This document shows positions 1 to 9,324 of a stretch of DNA of 16,155 nucleotides, piece by piece. The stretch's first letter is position 1, and each line of letters opens with the position of its first letter. The notes beneath the pieces were generated by a model that worked only from the letters and a program-made list of their open reading frames with translations, was not told the origin of the DNA and ran no database searches. The stretch is from an uncultured Porphyromonadaceae bacterium (GTDB lineage Bacteria; Bacteroidota; Bacteroidia; Bacteroidales; Muribaculaceae). Where the stretch lies: the NCBI GenBank assembly GCA_947176285.1, contig CAMWQF010000031.1, positions 1 to 16,155 on the forward strand, in the 5' to 3' direction. Both the position numbers and the translations under genes were made by a program.

Positions 1-883
1 CCACGTTAGGGCTTGGCACAAGGATTGAAGGCTTTCCAAGCAGTTCTAGTTCGCTTATAGATCCGGCACCGGCTCTTGACACCACTAAGTCAGCGGCAGC
101 ATATGCAGATGCCATATCTGAGATAAATTTGGTGACTACTATTCCTTTCAGATTCTTGGCAGCGATGGAGCCTCGGTCACCGAAATTCTTGCCGGTCTGC
201 CAGATCACTTGAATCCCATTTTCATAAAGTCGCTGTATTCCGGATTCCATGCTCTCATTGAGAGTAAGGGCGCCAAGACTGCCGCCGACAACGAGCACAG
301 TAGGCATTTTGGGGTTTAGACCGAAACGCTCACGTGCCTTATCAGGCTCTACAGCGGCAGCAAGTATATCCTTTCGCACGGGGTTTCCGGTGAGTACAAT
401 CTTTTCTGCCGGGAAAAATCTTTCGAGTCCTTCATAAGCTACGCAGATTTTCCGGGCTTTCTTGGCAAGAAGTTTATTGGTGACACCGGCATATGAATTT
501 TGTTCCTGAAGCAGAGTTGGAACACCAGCTTTCTGGGCTGCTTTCAGTGTAGGTCCGGAGCAATATCCTCCAACTCCTATTGCAATGTCGGGCTTAAATT
601 CTTTCACTATACGTCGTGCCATGTGGATAGAACGGCGTAACTTCAGAAGCACGCTGAAATTCTTCAGCAGGTTTTTGCGGTCGAAGCCCGCAACGGGAAG
701 TCCTTTTATGTCGTATCCGGCGGCGGGGACCCGCTCCATTTCCATGCGGTTGTCAGCCCCAACGAAAAGGATTTCCGCATTCAGACGAGCTTTAAGGGCA
801 TTTGCGATACTGAGAGCAGGGAAGATATGGCCGCCTGTACCACCTCCGCTTATAAGGATTCTATATTTGTCTTTTTTATTCAT
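1..883 (-). CDS. murG: MurG, UDP-GlcNAc:lipid I GlcNAc transferase (C-terminus outside window)
   Basis: This enzyme adds GlcNAc to lipid I on the inner face of the cytoplasmic membrane to make lipid II, the last intracellular step of peptidoglycan precursor synthesis. I translated it from the ATG at 883-881; 294 codons are visible and the frame is open at the window edge, so roughly the last fifth is missing. The glycine-rich loop GGGTGGH (residues 13-19) near the N-terminus, GVGGYCSGP, QEQNSYAG, VVGGSLGA, WQTGK and SRAGAGSISE are the MurG landmarks in the usual order. The visible part ends in LVPSPNV, the start of the segment preceding the acceptor-domain helix. It starts 10 bases after the ftsW stop, so the two are almost certainly co-transcribed. 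No frameshift is seen. Identity is near certain. Confidence 0.97.
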   Translation of the reverse strand, partial: MNKKDKYRILISGGGTGGHIFPALSIANALKARLNAEILFVGADNRMEMERVPAAGYDIKGLPVAGFDRKNLLKNFSVLLKLRRSIHMARRIVKEFKPDIAIGVGGYCSGPTLKAAQKAGVPTLLQEQNSYAGVTNKLLAKKARKICVAYEGLERFFPAEKIVLTGNPVRKDILAAAVEPDKARERFGLNPKMPTVLVVGGSLGALTLNESMESGIQRLYENGIQVIWQTGKNFGDRGSIAAKNLKGIVVTKFISDMASAYAAADLVVSRAGAGSISELELLGKPSILVPSPNV

Positions 884-893
884 GGTATAATTA

Positions 894-2276
894 TTAATTT
901 ACGGCTGAAGCGTTGATAGCGTTCATGTCATCGCCCAGGTGGCGTGCTTCATCGTTATCTCGCTGAGACTTGCCTTCTTTCTGTCGGGTAGCATATTTCG
1001 ATACGGAGAGCATAATGCCGATAGCAACACTCATCACCATTATCGACGTTCCTCCTTTCGAGATTAGAGGAAGGGGTTGACCAGAAACAGGGAAGAGTCC
1101 TGTGACGATAGCCATATGCACAAGGGCCTGAAACACTATCAATATCGCGCATCCGAGAATAAGGAATGCCGGAAGTGCGCGGTTAAGATGGTAAGCCACA
1201 TAGCCCGCTCGAGCCAGAAGAAGGAGATAGAGTATCATCAGGAATATCCCCCCGATAAGTCCGCTTTCTTCAATCACGATGCTGTAGATATAGTCGGAGA
1301 ATGCAAGCGGAAGGCGAACGCTTTCTCTTGAATTTCCGAATCCTTTTCCGACGATGCCACCGCGAGCCTGGGCAAGCTTTGCCATTATCACCTGTCGGTT
1401 TTCGTCGGTCAGAGAGTCTTCGGGATGCACGCCTTTGAAGAATCGAACCACGCGGTTGATCTGAGTCTGTGAGCCTAAAGAGTGGTCGCCTCCGGTGGCT
1501 TGCACCACTTGTTCGGTTTCGCCCACTTTGTCAAATTCCGAAGAGCGATTGATCATCTTTGTGCTGAGATAGAACACTCCGAACAGAGCCGTATATACAC
1601 CTCCGACAATCAATATTTTCTTCAAAGGAATTCCACAGATGAGAAACATTGAGACACTTACCACCATCACAAGCAGCGTGTTGGTCAATCCGTTTAATGC
1701 CAACAGTCCGCCAAAGGCAGCCACGATAATTGCCGAGATTACTATGCCGGAAGTCTTTACATCATGGGGTATCTGGCTTTTAGCCAGAATCGCAGCCAAC
1801 CATATAATCACCGTAAGTTTTACGATTTCAGGCGGCTGCACAGTGAATGGCCCAAGCATGAACGCACGCTGAGCGCCATTGATCTCGACGCCCATGAAAG
1901 TGGAGTAGGCAAGAGCAAGCCATGAAAGGATTCCGATCAAACCGGCAAAGCGCGTGATGTAGCCGTAGTGGATGCGTTGCACCATGTAAAGAAGCACGAA
2001 ACCTATGCCCAAAAACATTCCGTGCCTAATTAGAGGGGCATATACATTTGTACCCACCACTTCGGCAGCGGACGCACTATAGAGCTCAATGATTGAGATC
2101 AGCACCAGCATGAGATATATTCCCCATATATAGGGGTCGCTCTTTAGCGTACTGACCACAGCTTCAGAACGTTTGCGAGAAGGCTTTTTCACTTTTTGAG
2201 CCTTTGCTGCCGGCTCGGTGGGAACGCCTCCTATCGTTTCGCGAATATATATTCCGTTTTGTTTTTCTTCTCCCAT
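894..2276 (-). CDS. ftsW: FtsW, SEDS-family septal peptidoglycan polymerase
   Basis: FtsW is a multi-pass membrane glycosyltransferase that polymerises lipid II at the division septum together with FtsI, encoded three genes upstream. The 460-residue product has about ten hydrophobic segments starting near residue 50. It carries the family blocks GKGFGNSRESVRLPLAFSDY and TGLFPVSGQPLPLISKGG, which are typical of Bacteroidota FtsW. Membership of the dcw cluster between murD and murG favours FtsW over RodA. The first 45 or so residues are hydrophilic and lysine/arginine-rich, predicted cytoplasmic, and longer than I expect for the family; a downstream start is possible, but no better ATG lies before the first membrane segment. 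The last 25 residues are also charged. The gap to the upstream murD stop is 65 bases. Confidence 0.95.
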   Translation of the reverse strand: MGEEKQNGIYIRETIGGVPTEPAAKAQKVKKPSRKRSEAVVSTLKSDPYIWGIYLMLVLISIIELYSASAAEVVGTNVYAPLIRHGMFLGIGFVLLYMVQRIHYGYITRFAGLIGILSWLALAYSTFMGVEINGAQRAFMLGPFTVQPPEIVKLTVIIWLAAILAKSQIPHDVKTSGIVISAIIVAAFGGLLALNGLTNTLLVMVVSVSMFLICGIPLKKILIVGGVYTALFGVFYLSTKMINRSSEFDKVGETEQVVQATGGDHSLGSQTQINRVVRFFKGVHPEDSLTDENRQVIMAKLAQARGGIVGKGFGNSRESVRLPLAFSDYIYSIVIEESGLIGGIFLMILYLLLLARAGYVAYHLNRALPAFLILGCAILIVFQALVHMAIVTGLFPVSGQPLPLISKGGTSIMVMSVAIGIMLSVSKYATRQKEGKSQRDNDEARHLGDDMNAINASAVN

Positions 2277-2341
2277 TAAATTATAACTTAACTCTTATCC
2301 CATCACTCTTGACTATTAACTCTAAAGGCATTACGATTAAC

Positions 2342-3703
2342 TCAAAGATTGTTGACCGCATCCTTAAACTTGCGTCCTCTGTCTTCATAGCTCTCGAAGA
2401 GGTCGAAGCTCGCACAACATGGCGACAGAAGCACAGTATCGCCATCCTTTGCCAATTCTTTGCATGCTTTCACCGCATCTGCCAATGAATGGCAATCGCG
2501 TATATCTGCCACTTCCTTTCCGAAGAAGTCAAGAAGTTTAGTATTGTCTTTTCCCATGCATACGATTGCCTTTACTTTCTCTTTGACGAGGGGAAGGATT
2601 TCGCTATAGTCGTTGCCCTTGTCTTTGCCGCCAAGGATCAGCACAACGGGAGTGCGCATGCTGTCGAGGGCATACCATGTGGAGTTGACATTTGTGGCTT
2701 TCGAGTCGTTGATCCATTGCACCCCGTCAATGTCGCGAACAAATTCAAGCCTGTGCTCCACAGCCTCGAAGTCACCGAGCGCTTCCCTGATGGTGTCGCT
2801 CTTGATGGAAAGAAGTGATGCCGAGATTCCGGCAGCCATGGAGTTGTATAGATTGTGGCGTCCTTGAAGAGAAATCCTGTCGCGAGGAATTTCCCATGTC
2901 TCCCCCGGAATGTCGAAATGCACTATTCCGTTTTCATCTTCCCATGCCACAGAGTCTTCCTCAAAGGTGTCGGAGAATGGCATTAGTTTTGCTTGAGTCT
3001 GAAGAGCCTTCACTTGAGCAGTAACTACAGGGTCGCCCAGCCAATATACGAAGAAGTCATCCTCTTTCTGATTGCGGGCAATCCTGAATTTAGCCTGGGT
3101 GTAATTCTCCATCTTATGGTCGTAGCGGTCCATATGGTCGGGTGTGATATTGAGAATCACAGCAATGTTTGCCTTGAACTCATACATGTTTTCAAGTTGG
3201 AAGCTTGAAAGTTCGATCACGTAGATATCGTGCTGCTCCTCGGCTACCTGGAGAGCGAGGCTTTTGCCTACATTTCCAGCCAGGCCCACGTTAAGCCCTG
3301 CCTTCCGGAGAATATGATAGGTAAGCATCGTTGTAGTGGTCTTTCCATTTGATCCGGTGATGCACACCATCTTGGCGTTGGTGAACCATCCGGCAAATTC
3401 AATCTCAGAAAGTATTGGTATTCCGGCTTCCTCAGCTTCCTTCACAATTGGAGCAGTAGGGGGGATTCCGGGGCTTTTCACTATATAGTCTGCAGCGAGC
3501 ACACGCTTGCGTGAGTGCCCTTTTTCCTCAAAGAGGATTCCGCGACGCAGCATCTGTGCGCGGTATTTGTCAGGGATAGGACCATTGTCGCTGACGAATA
3601 CATTCATGTTTAGAACCTCGCCAAGCACAGCGGCACCGACGCCGCTTTCTCCGGCGCCGAGCACTATCAAATTCTTACCTTCAAAATCTTTAGGATTTTT
3701 CAT
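2342..3703 (-). CDS. murD: MurD, UDP-MurNAc-L-Ala:D-glutamate ligase
   Basis: This cytoplasmic ATP-dependent ligase adds D-glutamate to UDP-MurNAc-L-alanine. The protein has 453 residues, normal for the family. An N-terminal Rossmann-like motif (VLGAGESGVGAA, residues 14-25) binds the UDP substrate. The ATP loop GSNGKTTTT lies at 117-125, SSFQL at 166-170, and the ITPDHMDRY block at 186-194 is followed by the probable carbamylated lysine K205. The C-terminal ligase domain includes NDSKATN and LLSPCCASFDLFE. The start is the ATG at 3703-3701; a nearby upstream ATG is out of frame. It lies 60 bases after mraY and 65 bases before ftsW. The presence of both MurD and MurE motifs separates it cleanly from its paralogue. 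Confidence 0.97.
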   Translation of the reverse strand: MKNPKDFEGKNLIVLGAGESGVGAAVLGEVLNMNVFVSDNGPIPDKYRAQMLRRGILFEEKGHSRKRVLAADYIVKSPGIPPTAPIVKEAEEAGIPILSEIEFAGWFTNAKMVCITGSNGKTTTTMLTYHILRKAGLNVGLAGNVGKSLALQVAEEQHDIYVIELSSFQLENMYEFKANIAVILNITPDHMDRYDHKMENYTQAKFRIARNQKEDDFFVYWLGDPVVTAQVKALQTQAKLMPFSDTFEEDSVAWEDENGIVHFDIPGETWEIPRDRISLQGRHNLYNSMAAGISASLLSIKSDTIREALGDFEAVEHRLEFVRDIDGVQWINDSKATNVNSTWYALDSMRTPVVLILGGKDKGNDYSEILPLVKEKVKAIVCMGKDNTKLLDFFGKEVADIRDCHSLADAVKACKELAKDGDTVLLSPCCASFDLFESYEDRGRKFKDAVNNL

Positions 3704-3763
3704 ATGTCATTGTTGTCAGGTTGTCAAATTGTCGTCACATCATGTCGTTAAGACATTTTGAGA

Positions 3764-5131
3764 TTATCTAATTTTGAGCGTCACAAAAGTAAGCGCTGCC
3801 AAAAGGATTCCAATAATCCAGAAGCGCACCACAATCTTTGACTCAGGTATTGGCTGCTTCGGAAAGTTAATGAGGCTCTGAATGTTGGTGTCTCCCGCTT
3901 TCTGGAAGTGATGGTGGAGTGGAGTCATCTTGAATATGCGTCTTCCTTGTCCATATTTCCGTTTTGTCATCTTGAAATACCCCACTTGCATCACTACCGA
4001 CAGATCTTCAATAAAGAATATAAGGCATAGAAGCGGAATCAGCAATTCTTTTCTTATCAAGATGGCGAATACTGCCAATATTCCGCCAAGCATCAGAGAG
4101 CCGGTGTCGCCCATGAATACTTGTGCCGGGAATGCATTATACCAAAGGAATCCAACCAATGCCCCAATAAATGCAGCGGCATAGACTACTAATTCCTCCG
4201 ATCCCGGGATATACATAATATCAAGATAGCCCGAATAGATAACGTTGCCACCAAGATATGCCATGATGGCGAGAGCCATTCCAATGATCGCGGAGGTTCC
4301 GGCACAAAGGCCATCAAGGCCGTCGGTCAGATTCGCGCCGTTGCTCACTGCCGTCACAGCCACTATCACCACGATAACGAAGATTATCCAGCCTGCAGTG
4401 TGGGCGGCGTTTTCGTTAGGAATCCAGGAAGTCAACCATTGATAGTTGAAGTTATTGTTTTTCACAAACGGGATTGTAGTTTCCGGTGTCTTGTATACTT
4501 TCACAGGGTGAACGGTCCTTTCTTGATCGGCTGCATCATAGGAACTTGAGGCTAAGACCACAGTTGGTCCGTCGCCGGTAGTAGATGTGATCATTGAGGC
4601 TTGCAATAACTCGGTGGTAGCCTCATGCTCTGTAGTCAAAGGAACATTGCTCATTTTGATGTCGGGCGATAGCCACATAGCCAGACCGACAATAAGTCCG
4701 AGACCGACTTGCCCAATGATTTTGTATTCCCCTTTCAGACCATCTTTATTATGATATTTTATTTTCCGATAGTCATCCAGAAAACCTATTGCTCCGGTCC
4801 ATATCGTAGCCACCAGCATCAAAATCATATAGATGTTGGTGAGATTTCCGAGGAGCAGGCAAGGAATCATGATGGCGGCGATGATAATTATGCCACCCAT
4901 AGTGGGGGTGCCGGTCTTTTTCATCTGTCCTTCCAGCCCGAGATTGCGCACTACTTCCCCCACTTGCATCTTCTGCAGGCGGTCGATGATTCGGCGTCCG
5001 AATATAAGAGCGATCAGCAAGGAAAGCGTAAATGTGATTCCGGCGCGGAATGATATGTAGGTCATCAATCGACTTCCCGGAAAGTCGAAATTCGTGGAAT
5101 TCTGTAGGTAATCGAAAATGGAATAAAACAT
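3764..5131 (-). CDS. mraY: MraY, phospho-MurNAc-pentapeptide translocase, with enlarged extracytoplasmic loop
   Basis: MraY transfers phospho-MurNAc-pentapeptide from UDP to undecaprenyl phosphate in the cytoplasmic membrane, giving lipid I. Landmarks are KKTGTPTMGG (residues 71-80), the catalytic-site DDYRK (119-123), NLTDGLDGL (267-275), GDTGSLMLG (341-349) and PLHHHFQ (404-410). At 455 residues it is much longer than the E. coli enzyme (about 360). Most of the extra length is a polar, Ser/Thr-rich stretch at about 160-215 in the loop after the fourth membrane segment, before PETTIPFVK, which corresponds to the E. coli ETTLIVPFFK region. A smaller insertion follows the HHHF motif (about 411-430). 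Bacteroidota MraY proteins are known to be longer in this loop; this one seems larger still. The spacing to murE is 86 bases, the widest in the cluster. Confidence 0.97.
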   Translation of the reverse strand: MFYSIFDYLQNSTNFDFPGSRLMTYISFRAGITFTLSLLIALIFGRRIIDRLQKMQVGEVVRNLGLEGQMKKTGTPTMGGIIIIAAIMIPCLLLGNLTNIYMILMLVATIWTGAIGFLDDYRKIKYHNKDGLKGEYKIIGQVGLGLIVGLAMWLSPDIKMSNVPLTTEHEATTELLQASMITSTTGDGPTVVLASSSYDAADQERTVHPVKVYKTPETTIPFVKNNNFNYQWLTSWIPNENAAHTAGWIIFVIVVIVAVTAVSNGANLTDGLDGLCAGTSAIIGMALAIMAYLGGNVIYSGYLDIMYIPGSEELVVYAAAFIGALVGFLWYNAFPAQVFMGDTGSLMLGGILAVFAILIRKELLIPLLCLIFFIEDLSVVMQVGYFKMTKRKYGQGRRIFKMTPLHHHFQKAGDTNIQSLINFPKQPIPESKIVVRFWIIGILLAALTFVTLKIR

Positions 5132-5217
5132 TTCTTCTAAATACTAAACATATAAACACATACCCCAATCACCATCAAATTTTTTTATAATCCCAAACTT
5201 AACTTTAGAAAGCAGAA

Positions 5218-6675
5218 TCAGGCATTAAAAAAATTGACTACTTCCTCACGGTCGTCGAAATGATGACGCACTCCCTTTATTTCCTGATATGGCTCGTGTC
5301 CTTTTCCGGCTATAAGCACTACTCCACCCGGAGGACAAGTAGATAGGGCAGCCTTTATGGCTTCCCGACGGTCGGTGATGCATAGAGTGCGCCGCATTTC
5401 TTCTGCGCTAAGTCCGGTCTTCATCATGTTGATGATATCTTCCGGTTCTTCATCGCGAGGATTGTCGGAGGTCAGGATAAGCCTGTCGGAGCGGCAGGCG
5501 GCTTCCTGAGCCATCATGGGTCGTTTGCCATGGTCACGGTTGCCTCCGGCTCCCACTACGGTGCATATATACCCATCGCTTCCTACGATGTCGCGGATAG
5601 TGTCGAGCACATTCACAAGAGCATCGGGAGTGTGGGCGTAGTCAACAATTGCGGTCACACCATCAGGACCACGGAATGTCTGGAACCGACCAGCCACCGG
5701 CACGAGTTTGCTCATGTTGACAAGCAGCTCTTCTTTCGGAAGGTCTGCTAAGTAAGCAGCCCCGTAGACTGCAGTCAGGTTGTAGGCATTGAATCGTCCG
5801 GTGAATTGCACTTCCACTTCCTTTCCGTTGAGTGACAGAAGTGTACCGTCGAGGCGGCTTTCAACTACTCTTCCGCGGAAATCTGCATCGCTGCGAAGGG
5901 AGTAAGTGTATTTTTTTGCCTTTGTGTTCTGTATCATGTAGCGTCCTGCCTTGTCGTCGATGTTGACAAGTGCAAATGCAGTGTCCGGAAGCATATCGAA
6001 GAATGCCTTCTTGGCGTTCATGTAGTTTTCAACAGAACCATGATAGTCAAGATGGTCGCGTGTCAGGTTGGAGAAAACTCCTCCTTTGAAATGCAGGCCG
6101 GCGATTCTCTTCTGCTGAGCGGCATGGCTCGAAACTTCCATAAATGCATATTCACATCCGGCTTCCACCATCTGAGCGAGGAGATTGTTGAGAGTAAGGG
6201 GATCGGGAGTGGTGTGAGTAGTTGGGATTGCCCGTGTGCCAACATAGTTGCATACGGTAGAAATAAGTCCGGCTTCAAATCCTTCCAAGCGTGCCATCTC
6301 ATATAGTAGGGTAGCAGTGGTGGTCTTACCGTTGGTTCCGGTCACGCCGACAAGTTTCAGGTTTTGTGATGGATAGCCATACCATGCCGAAGCGAGTTTC
6401 CCGAGAGCATCGGAAGAGTCTTCTACCCGAATATAAGTTATGCCCGGCTCAAACTGAGAAGGCATTGTCTCGCAGACGATAGCACCGACGTGGGCAGAAG
6501 CCACTACGGGGATATACTTATGTCCGTCGGTAGTCACGCCGCGCACAGCCACGAACATACCTTCTTTCTGCACTTTTCTGGAATCGCTTTCCAGTGCCAC
6601 TATGTTTTTATCAATGTCTCCGACAATTTCGAGAGGCTTGATATCTTTCAGCAATGTAGATAATTTTGTAGTCAT
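5218..6675 (-). CDS. murE: MurE, UDP-MurNAc-tripeptide ligase, probably meso-diaminopimelate-adding
   Basis: This cytoplasmic Mur ligase adds the third stem-peptide residue to UDP-MurNAc-L-Ala-D-Glu. The 485-residue product has the ATP loop GTNGKTTT (113-120), TTHTTPD (152-158), MEVSSHA (179-185), LTRDHLDYHG (204-213) and a probable carbamylated lysine in NAKKAFF (K222). The C-terminal domain contains DNPRDEE at 404-410. The DNPR form is the meso-diaminopimelate signature, whereas lysine-adding enzymes differ here, so this organism should have a DAP-type wall. The ATG at 6675-6673 gives a normal N-terminus. It sits 21 bases downstream of the ftsI stop. Confidence 0.97.
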   Translation of the reverse strand: MTTKLSTLLKDIKPLEIVGDIDKNIVALESDSRKVQKEGMFVAVRGVTTDGHKYIPVVASAHVGAIVCETMPSQFEPGITYIRVEDSSDALGKLASAWYGYPSQNLKLVGVTGTNGKTTTATLLYEMARLEGFEAGLISTVCNYVGTRAIPTTHTTPDPLTLNNLLAQMVEAGCEYAFMEVSSHAAQQKRIAGLHFKGGVFSNLTRDHLDYHGSVENYMNAKKAFFDMLPDTAFALVNIDDKAGRYMIQNTKAKKYTYSLRSDADFRGRVVESRLDGTLLSLNGKEVEVQFTGRFNAYNLTAVYGAAYLADLPKEELLVNMSKLVPVAGRFQTFRGPDGVTAIVDYAHTPDALVNVLDTIRDIVGSDGYICTVVGAGGNRDHGKRPMMAQEAACRSDRLILTSDNPRDEEPEDIINMMKTGLSAEEMRRTLCITDRREAIKAALSTCPPGGVVLIAGKGHEPYQEIKGVRHHFDDREEVVNFFNA

Positions 6676-6696
6676 ATATAGTAGTTTTCCGTTTTC

Positions 6697-8838
6697 TTAA
6701 ATTGCAAGACGAATTGAGATTTTCCGACCTCTGACAGCATCTGTTCCGGGCGGGATTGACTGCGAAACCACTTTGCCCGCTCCTTGGATCGAAACGTTAA
6801 GGCCGCGGCTTTCCAGCAAATTCACAGCGGAGCGGAGGTCGTAGCCGGTGACGTCGGGTACTTTTCCGGAAGGATAATCCTTTTTAGACTTTGCTTGCTT
6901 CACCGGTTGCGACAGAGTGCTTGCTATCTTTTGAGAATCATTTCCAAAACTTGCAGCGATCGTAGGTCTCTCGCCCGATGCTCCATCTCTGAGGCGAGGA
7001 GTATCCATGAGCATTCCGCGTGCATTCATCTTTAGGGCAATCTGCTTCATCACTTGGCCCGAAGTGCGGTTGGCGCTAAGTCCGGCAGCTCCCTGGACCA
7101 GAACCATGCAACTATATTTGGGCTCTTCATATGGGAAGAAACCGGCGAAAGCGAATCGTCTTTTAGCAGCGTTATATTGACCTTTCTCTACAGGGAACGC
7201 TGTTCCTGTCTTACCTACTATCTTGACACGATCGTCGCGCACAAGTCGGGCTGTGCCATGCTCTCCCCACACCACTTCGTGGATACACTGCTTCACTTTC
7301 TCAGCAGTCTCCGGGGAGCATATCCTGTCGCGGATATAACTTATCGGAATTATGGAGTCACCCTTTTCAGATCGCAGTGCTCTCACCAAGTGTGGCCTTA
7401 CGAGTCGACCATGGTTGGCAATAGCATTGTAGTATGCCAATGTATATAAAGGAGGAATCATAGTGTTGTAGCCATATGCCTGTCGTGCCAAGTCAAGATG
7501 CCTTGAAGTCAAAGTAATAGGCTGGCCTTTGCTGTTTTGAGCCTCCAATCGGCGAACCTGAGGAATCTGTTCGCCGGCTATGCCGGAATTTATCCTGTCG
7601 AAAAATCCGATAGATGCGAGCCTGTCGTGGTATTTTGCCGGATCGTTGGCATATCTTTGGAAGATGATGCGCGCAATGCCGGTATTGCTCGACATTTCGA
7701 TCACTTGCTTCATAGTCTTTACAGTGGGAGCATGCGGGTCGCTTGTCCTCTGGAATGGAGAGCAGTCAACAGTTTGGTTGACACTTTTCACTATCCCATC
7801 CTCGAATGCGATCATCATAGAAATCGGTTTGATTACCGATCCCGGTTCGTATGGGAGCACAGCGCGGTTGAGAGCCTCGCCATAAGTGCCATCGGTCATT
7901 CTCTCGATGCTCGAAAGGGCTTTGATTTCACCGGTAGAGACTTCCATCAGAATAGCGGTGCCCCATTCGCAGTTTGTCTCTGAGCAGATGTCCTGAAGGC
8001 TTTCCTCCACTATATCTTGAAGGTCGATGTCGATTGTTGTAAGAAGATCGTAGCCTGGTGTTGGAGGAGTTGTCACCCATGTTCCGTAGCCTTTTGTGAG
8101 GGGCACTTGCTTTGCGTAGCCCGGCTTTCCATATAGGAGAGAGTCGAGGTCTTTTTCAAGTCCGGAATAACCATGGATCTCACCTTTCCTTTTTGTGGAG
8201 TCTTTCACCACTTCATGCACGCGTCCGATGCTTCGGTTTGCCATTTTCCCATATGGATAAATGCGGCGTGAATGCTCTTCCTTATACATAGGGCAACGGA
8301 ATCCTGCACCTTTGAAGTCGCGTATAAACACCAATTTACGAGCAGAGTCAAATTCCTCAAGAGGTCTGTGTCTGGCTATAGTGAGCGACCGAGTGCGTCT
8401 GTCTGGGTCTTTTTCTATTTCATCGTGGAATCTTGTTCGCCAAGACTTTGCTTTCTTGGTGGCAGCATCGGCTTTTTGAGGGTCAAAGCGAGGATAAATA
8501 AGGTCGAGCGTATCTGCAAGAGAGTCAAGTTTGGCGGTAAGGGTTGCCTTGTTCATTCTCTTTATCTTGTTATGGCGCAAGTCAATCTTTATGTCGCAGA
8601 CTTTCACGTTGCAGGCAAGGATGTTTCCGTTGGCTGCAAGGATGCTTCCTCGTTCGGGAGCAATTGTGTCGATGCGCGATAGTTGCTTTTCGGCACGTTC
8701 GTTCCAAGCCGAGGCTTCCACGACAGTGGTGCGGAACATATTCCATATTATGCCGAAAGCCATAAGCAGGAATGCTCCGGTGATCACACCGTAGCGTATG
8801 AAAATGCGATATTTATTTCCACCTTTTGCAGCTGCCAT
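6697..8838 (-). CDS. ftsI: FtsI-type class B penicillin-binding protein with a C-terminal PASTA domain
   Basis: This is the septal transpeptidase that cross-links glycan strands and partners FtsW. It is 713 residues long. A short basic N-terminus is followed by one membrane anchor (about 15-35), a PBP dimerisation region starting at APERGSILAANG (60-71), and a transpeptidase domain with the three penicillin-binding motifs: SVIK (334-337, catalytic Ser334), SSN (383-385) and KTGT (543-546). A single PASTA repeat occupies about 658-713 (KVPDVTGYDLRSAVNLLESR). Residues 85-180 form a long charged segment within the dimerisation region. Between the transpeptidase and PASTA parts, residues 605-657 are low in complexity and probably a linker. 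It starts 8 bases after the ftsL-like gene ends. The cluster position makes a septal rather than elongation role most likely. Confidence 0.96.
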   Translation of the reverse strand: MAAAKGGNKYRIFIRYGVITGAFLLMAFGIIWNMFRTTVVEASAWNERAEKQLSRIDTIAPERGSILAANGNILACNVKVCDIKIDLRHNKIKRMNKATLTAKLDSLADTLDLIYPRFDPQKADAATKKAKSWRTRFHDEIEKDPDRRTRSLTIARHRPLEEFDSARKLVFIRDFKGAGFRCPMYKEEHSRRIYPYGKMANRSIGRVHEVVKDSTKRKGEIHGYSGLEKDLDSLLYGKPGYAKQVPLTKGYGTWVTTPPTPGYDLLTTIDIDLQDIVEESLQDICSETNCEWGTAILMEVSTGEIKALSSIERMTDGTYGEALNRAVLPYEPGSVIKPISMMIAFEDGIVKSVNQTVDCSPFQRTSDPHAPTVKTMKQVIEMSSNTGIARIIFQRYANDPAKYHDRLASIGFFDRINSGIAGEQIPQVRRLEAQNSKGQPITLTSRHLDLARQAYGYNTMIPPLYTLAYYNAIANHGRLVRPHLVRALRSEKGDSIIPISYIRDRICSPETAEKVKQCIHEVVWGEHGTARLVRDDRVKIVGKTGTAFPVEKGQYNAAKRRFAFAGFFPYEEPKYSCMVLVQGAAGLSANRTSGQVMKQIALKMNARGMLMDTPRLRDGASGERPTIAASFGNDSQKIASTLSQPVKQAKSKKDYPSGKVPDVTGYDLRSAVNLLESRGLNVSIQGAGKVVSQSIPPGTDAVRGRKISIRLAI

Positions 8839-8846
8839 CGTCGCTA

Positions 8847-9257
8847 TTATTTTTGAATTGCGTTAAGTCCTTCACACTCTACAACCACCGGGGGCTCTTC
8901 CTGATATTTAAGTCCGAGATGTTTCTCTGTCGTCAGCCGTGTCAGTTCGGTCTCTCGTATAAGTGTCATATACCAGGCTTTTTCATGCAGTTTTTCGCTT
9001 TCGGCGCGTTGAAGTTCCTTATTGAGCGTTTTGATTTCCGACATTCTGGTCTTTGTGCGGTAGCGGAGACCCATCACTCCGATTAGAGCGGTGATGATCG
9101 CAATGATAAGCCATGCGTTTCTTTTGAAAAACTCAATCGAAATAGCACGTCCGTTGCGAAGATCGTCGGTGTTCCGTTTTACGGTATTGGTGACCGTCTT
9201 GCCGAACCCCTTCTTGCCTTTCTTGTCGTTTCCGTTAATTTTCTTACTCTTAGCCAT
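8847..9257 (-). CDS. ftsL: FtsL-like divisome protein
   Basis: This is a 136-residue bitopic membrane protein. The N-terminus is very rich in lysine (residues 1-30), then comes one hydrophobic segment at about 49-65 (AWLIIAIITALIGVMGL), then an extracytoplasmic stretch with coiled-coil character rich in Glu, Lys and Leu (about 70-120). This architecture and the position between rsmH and ftsI match FtsL, which with FtsB and FtsQ activates FtsWI. FtsL sequences diverge strongly, so the assignment rests on topology and location, not on residue motifs. The gap to the rsmH stop is 67 bases. Confidence 0.82.
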   Translation of the reverse strand: MAKSKKINGNDKKGKKGFGKTVTNTVKRNTDDLRNGRAISIEFFKRNAWLIIAIITALIGVMGLRYRTKTRMSEIKTLNKELQRAESEKLHEKAWYMTLIRETELTRLTTEKHLGLKYQEEPPVVVECEGLNAIQK

Positions 9258-9324
9258 CCTATAATTTTCTTCTCAAATATCCTTAAACCGAGTCATCAGA
9301 GTGCTCATTGTCATCATTGATATC

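Noticed and set aside
4773..5168. 131-codon minus-strand frame overlapping the start of mraY
   Set aside because: It overlaps mraY in another frame and has no domain features.
7054..7983. Plus-strand open frames of 131 and 148 codons inside ftsI
   Set aside because: They are antisense shadows of a strongly conserved gene, with no motif or plausible composition of their own.
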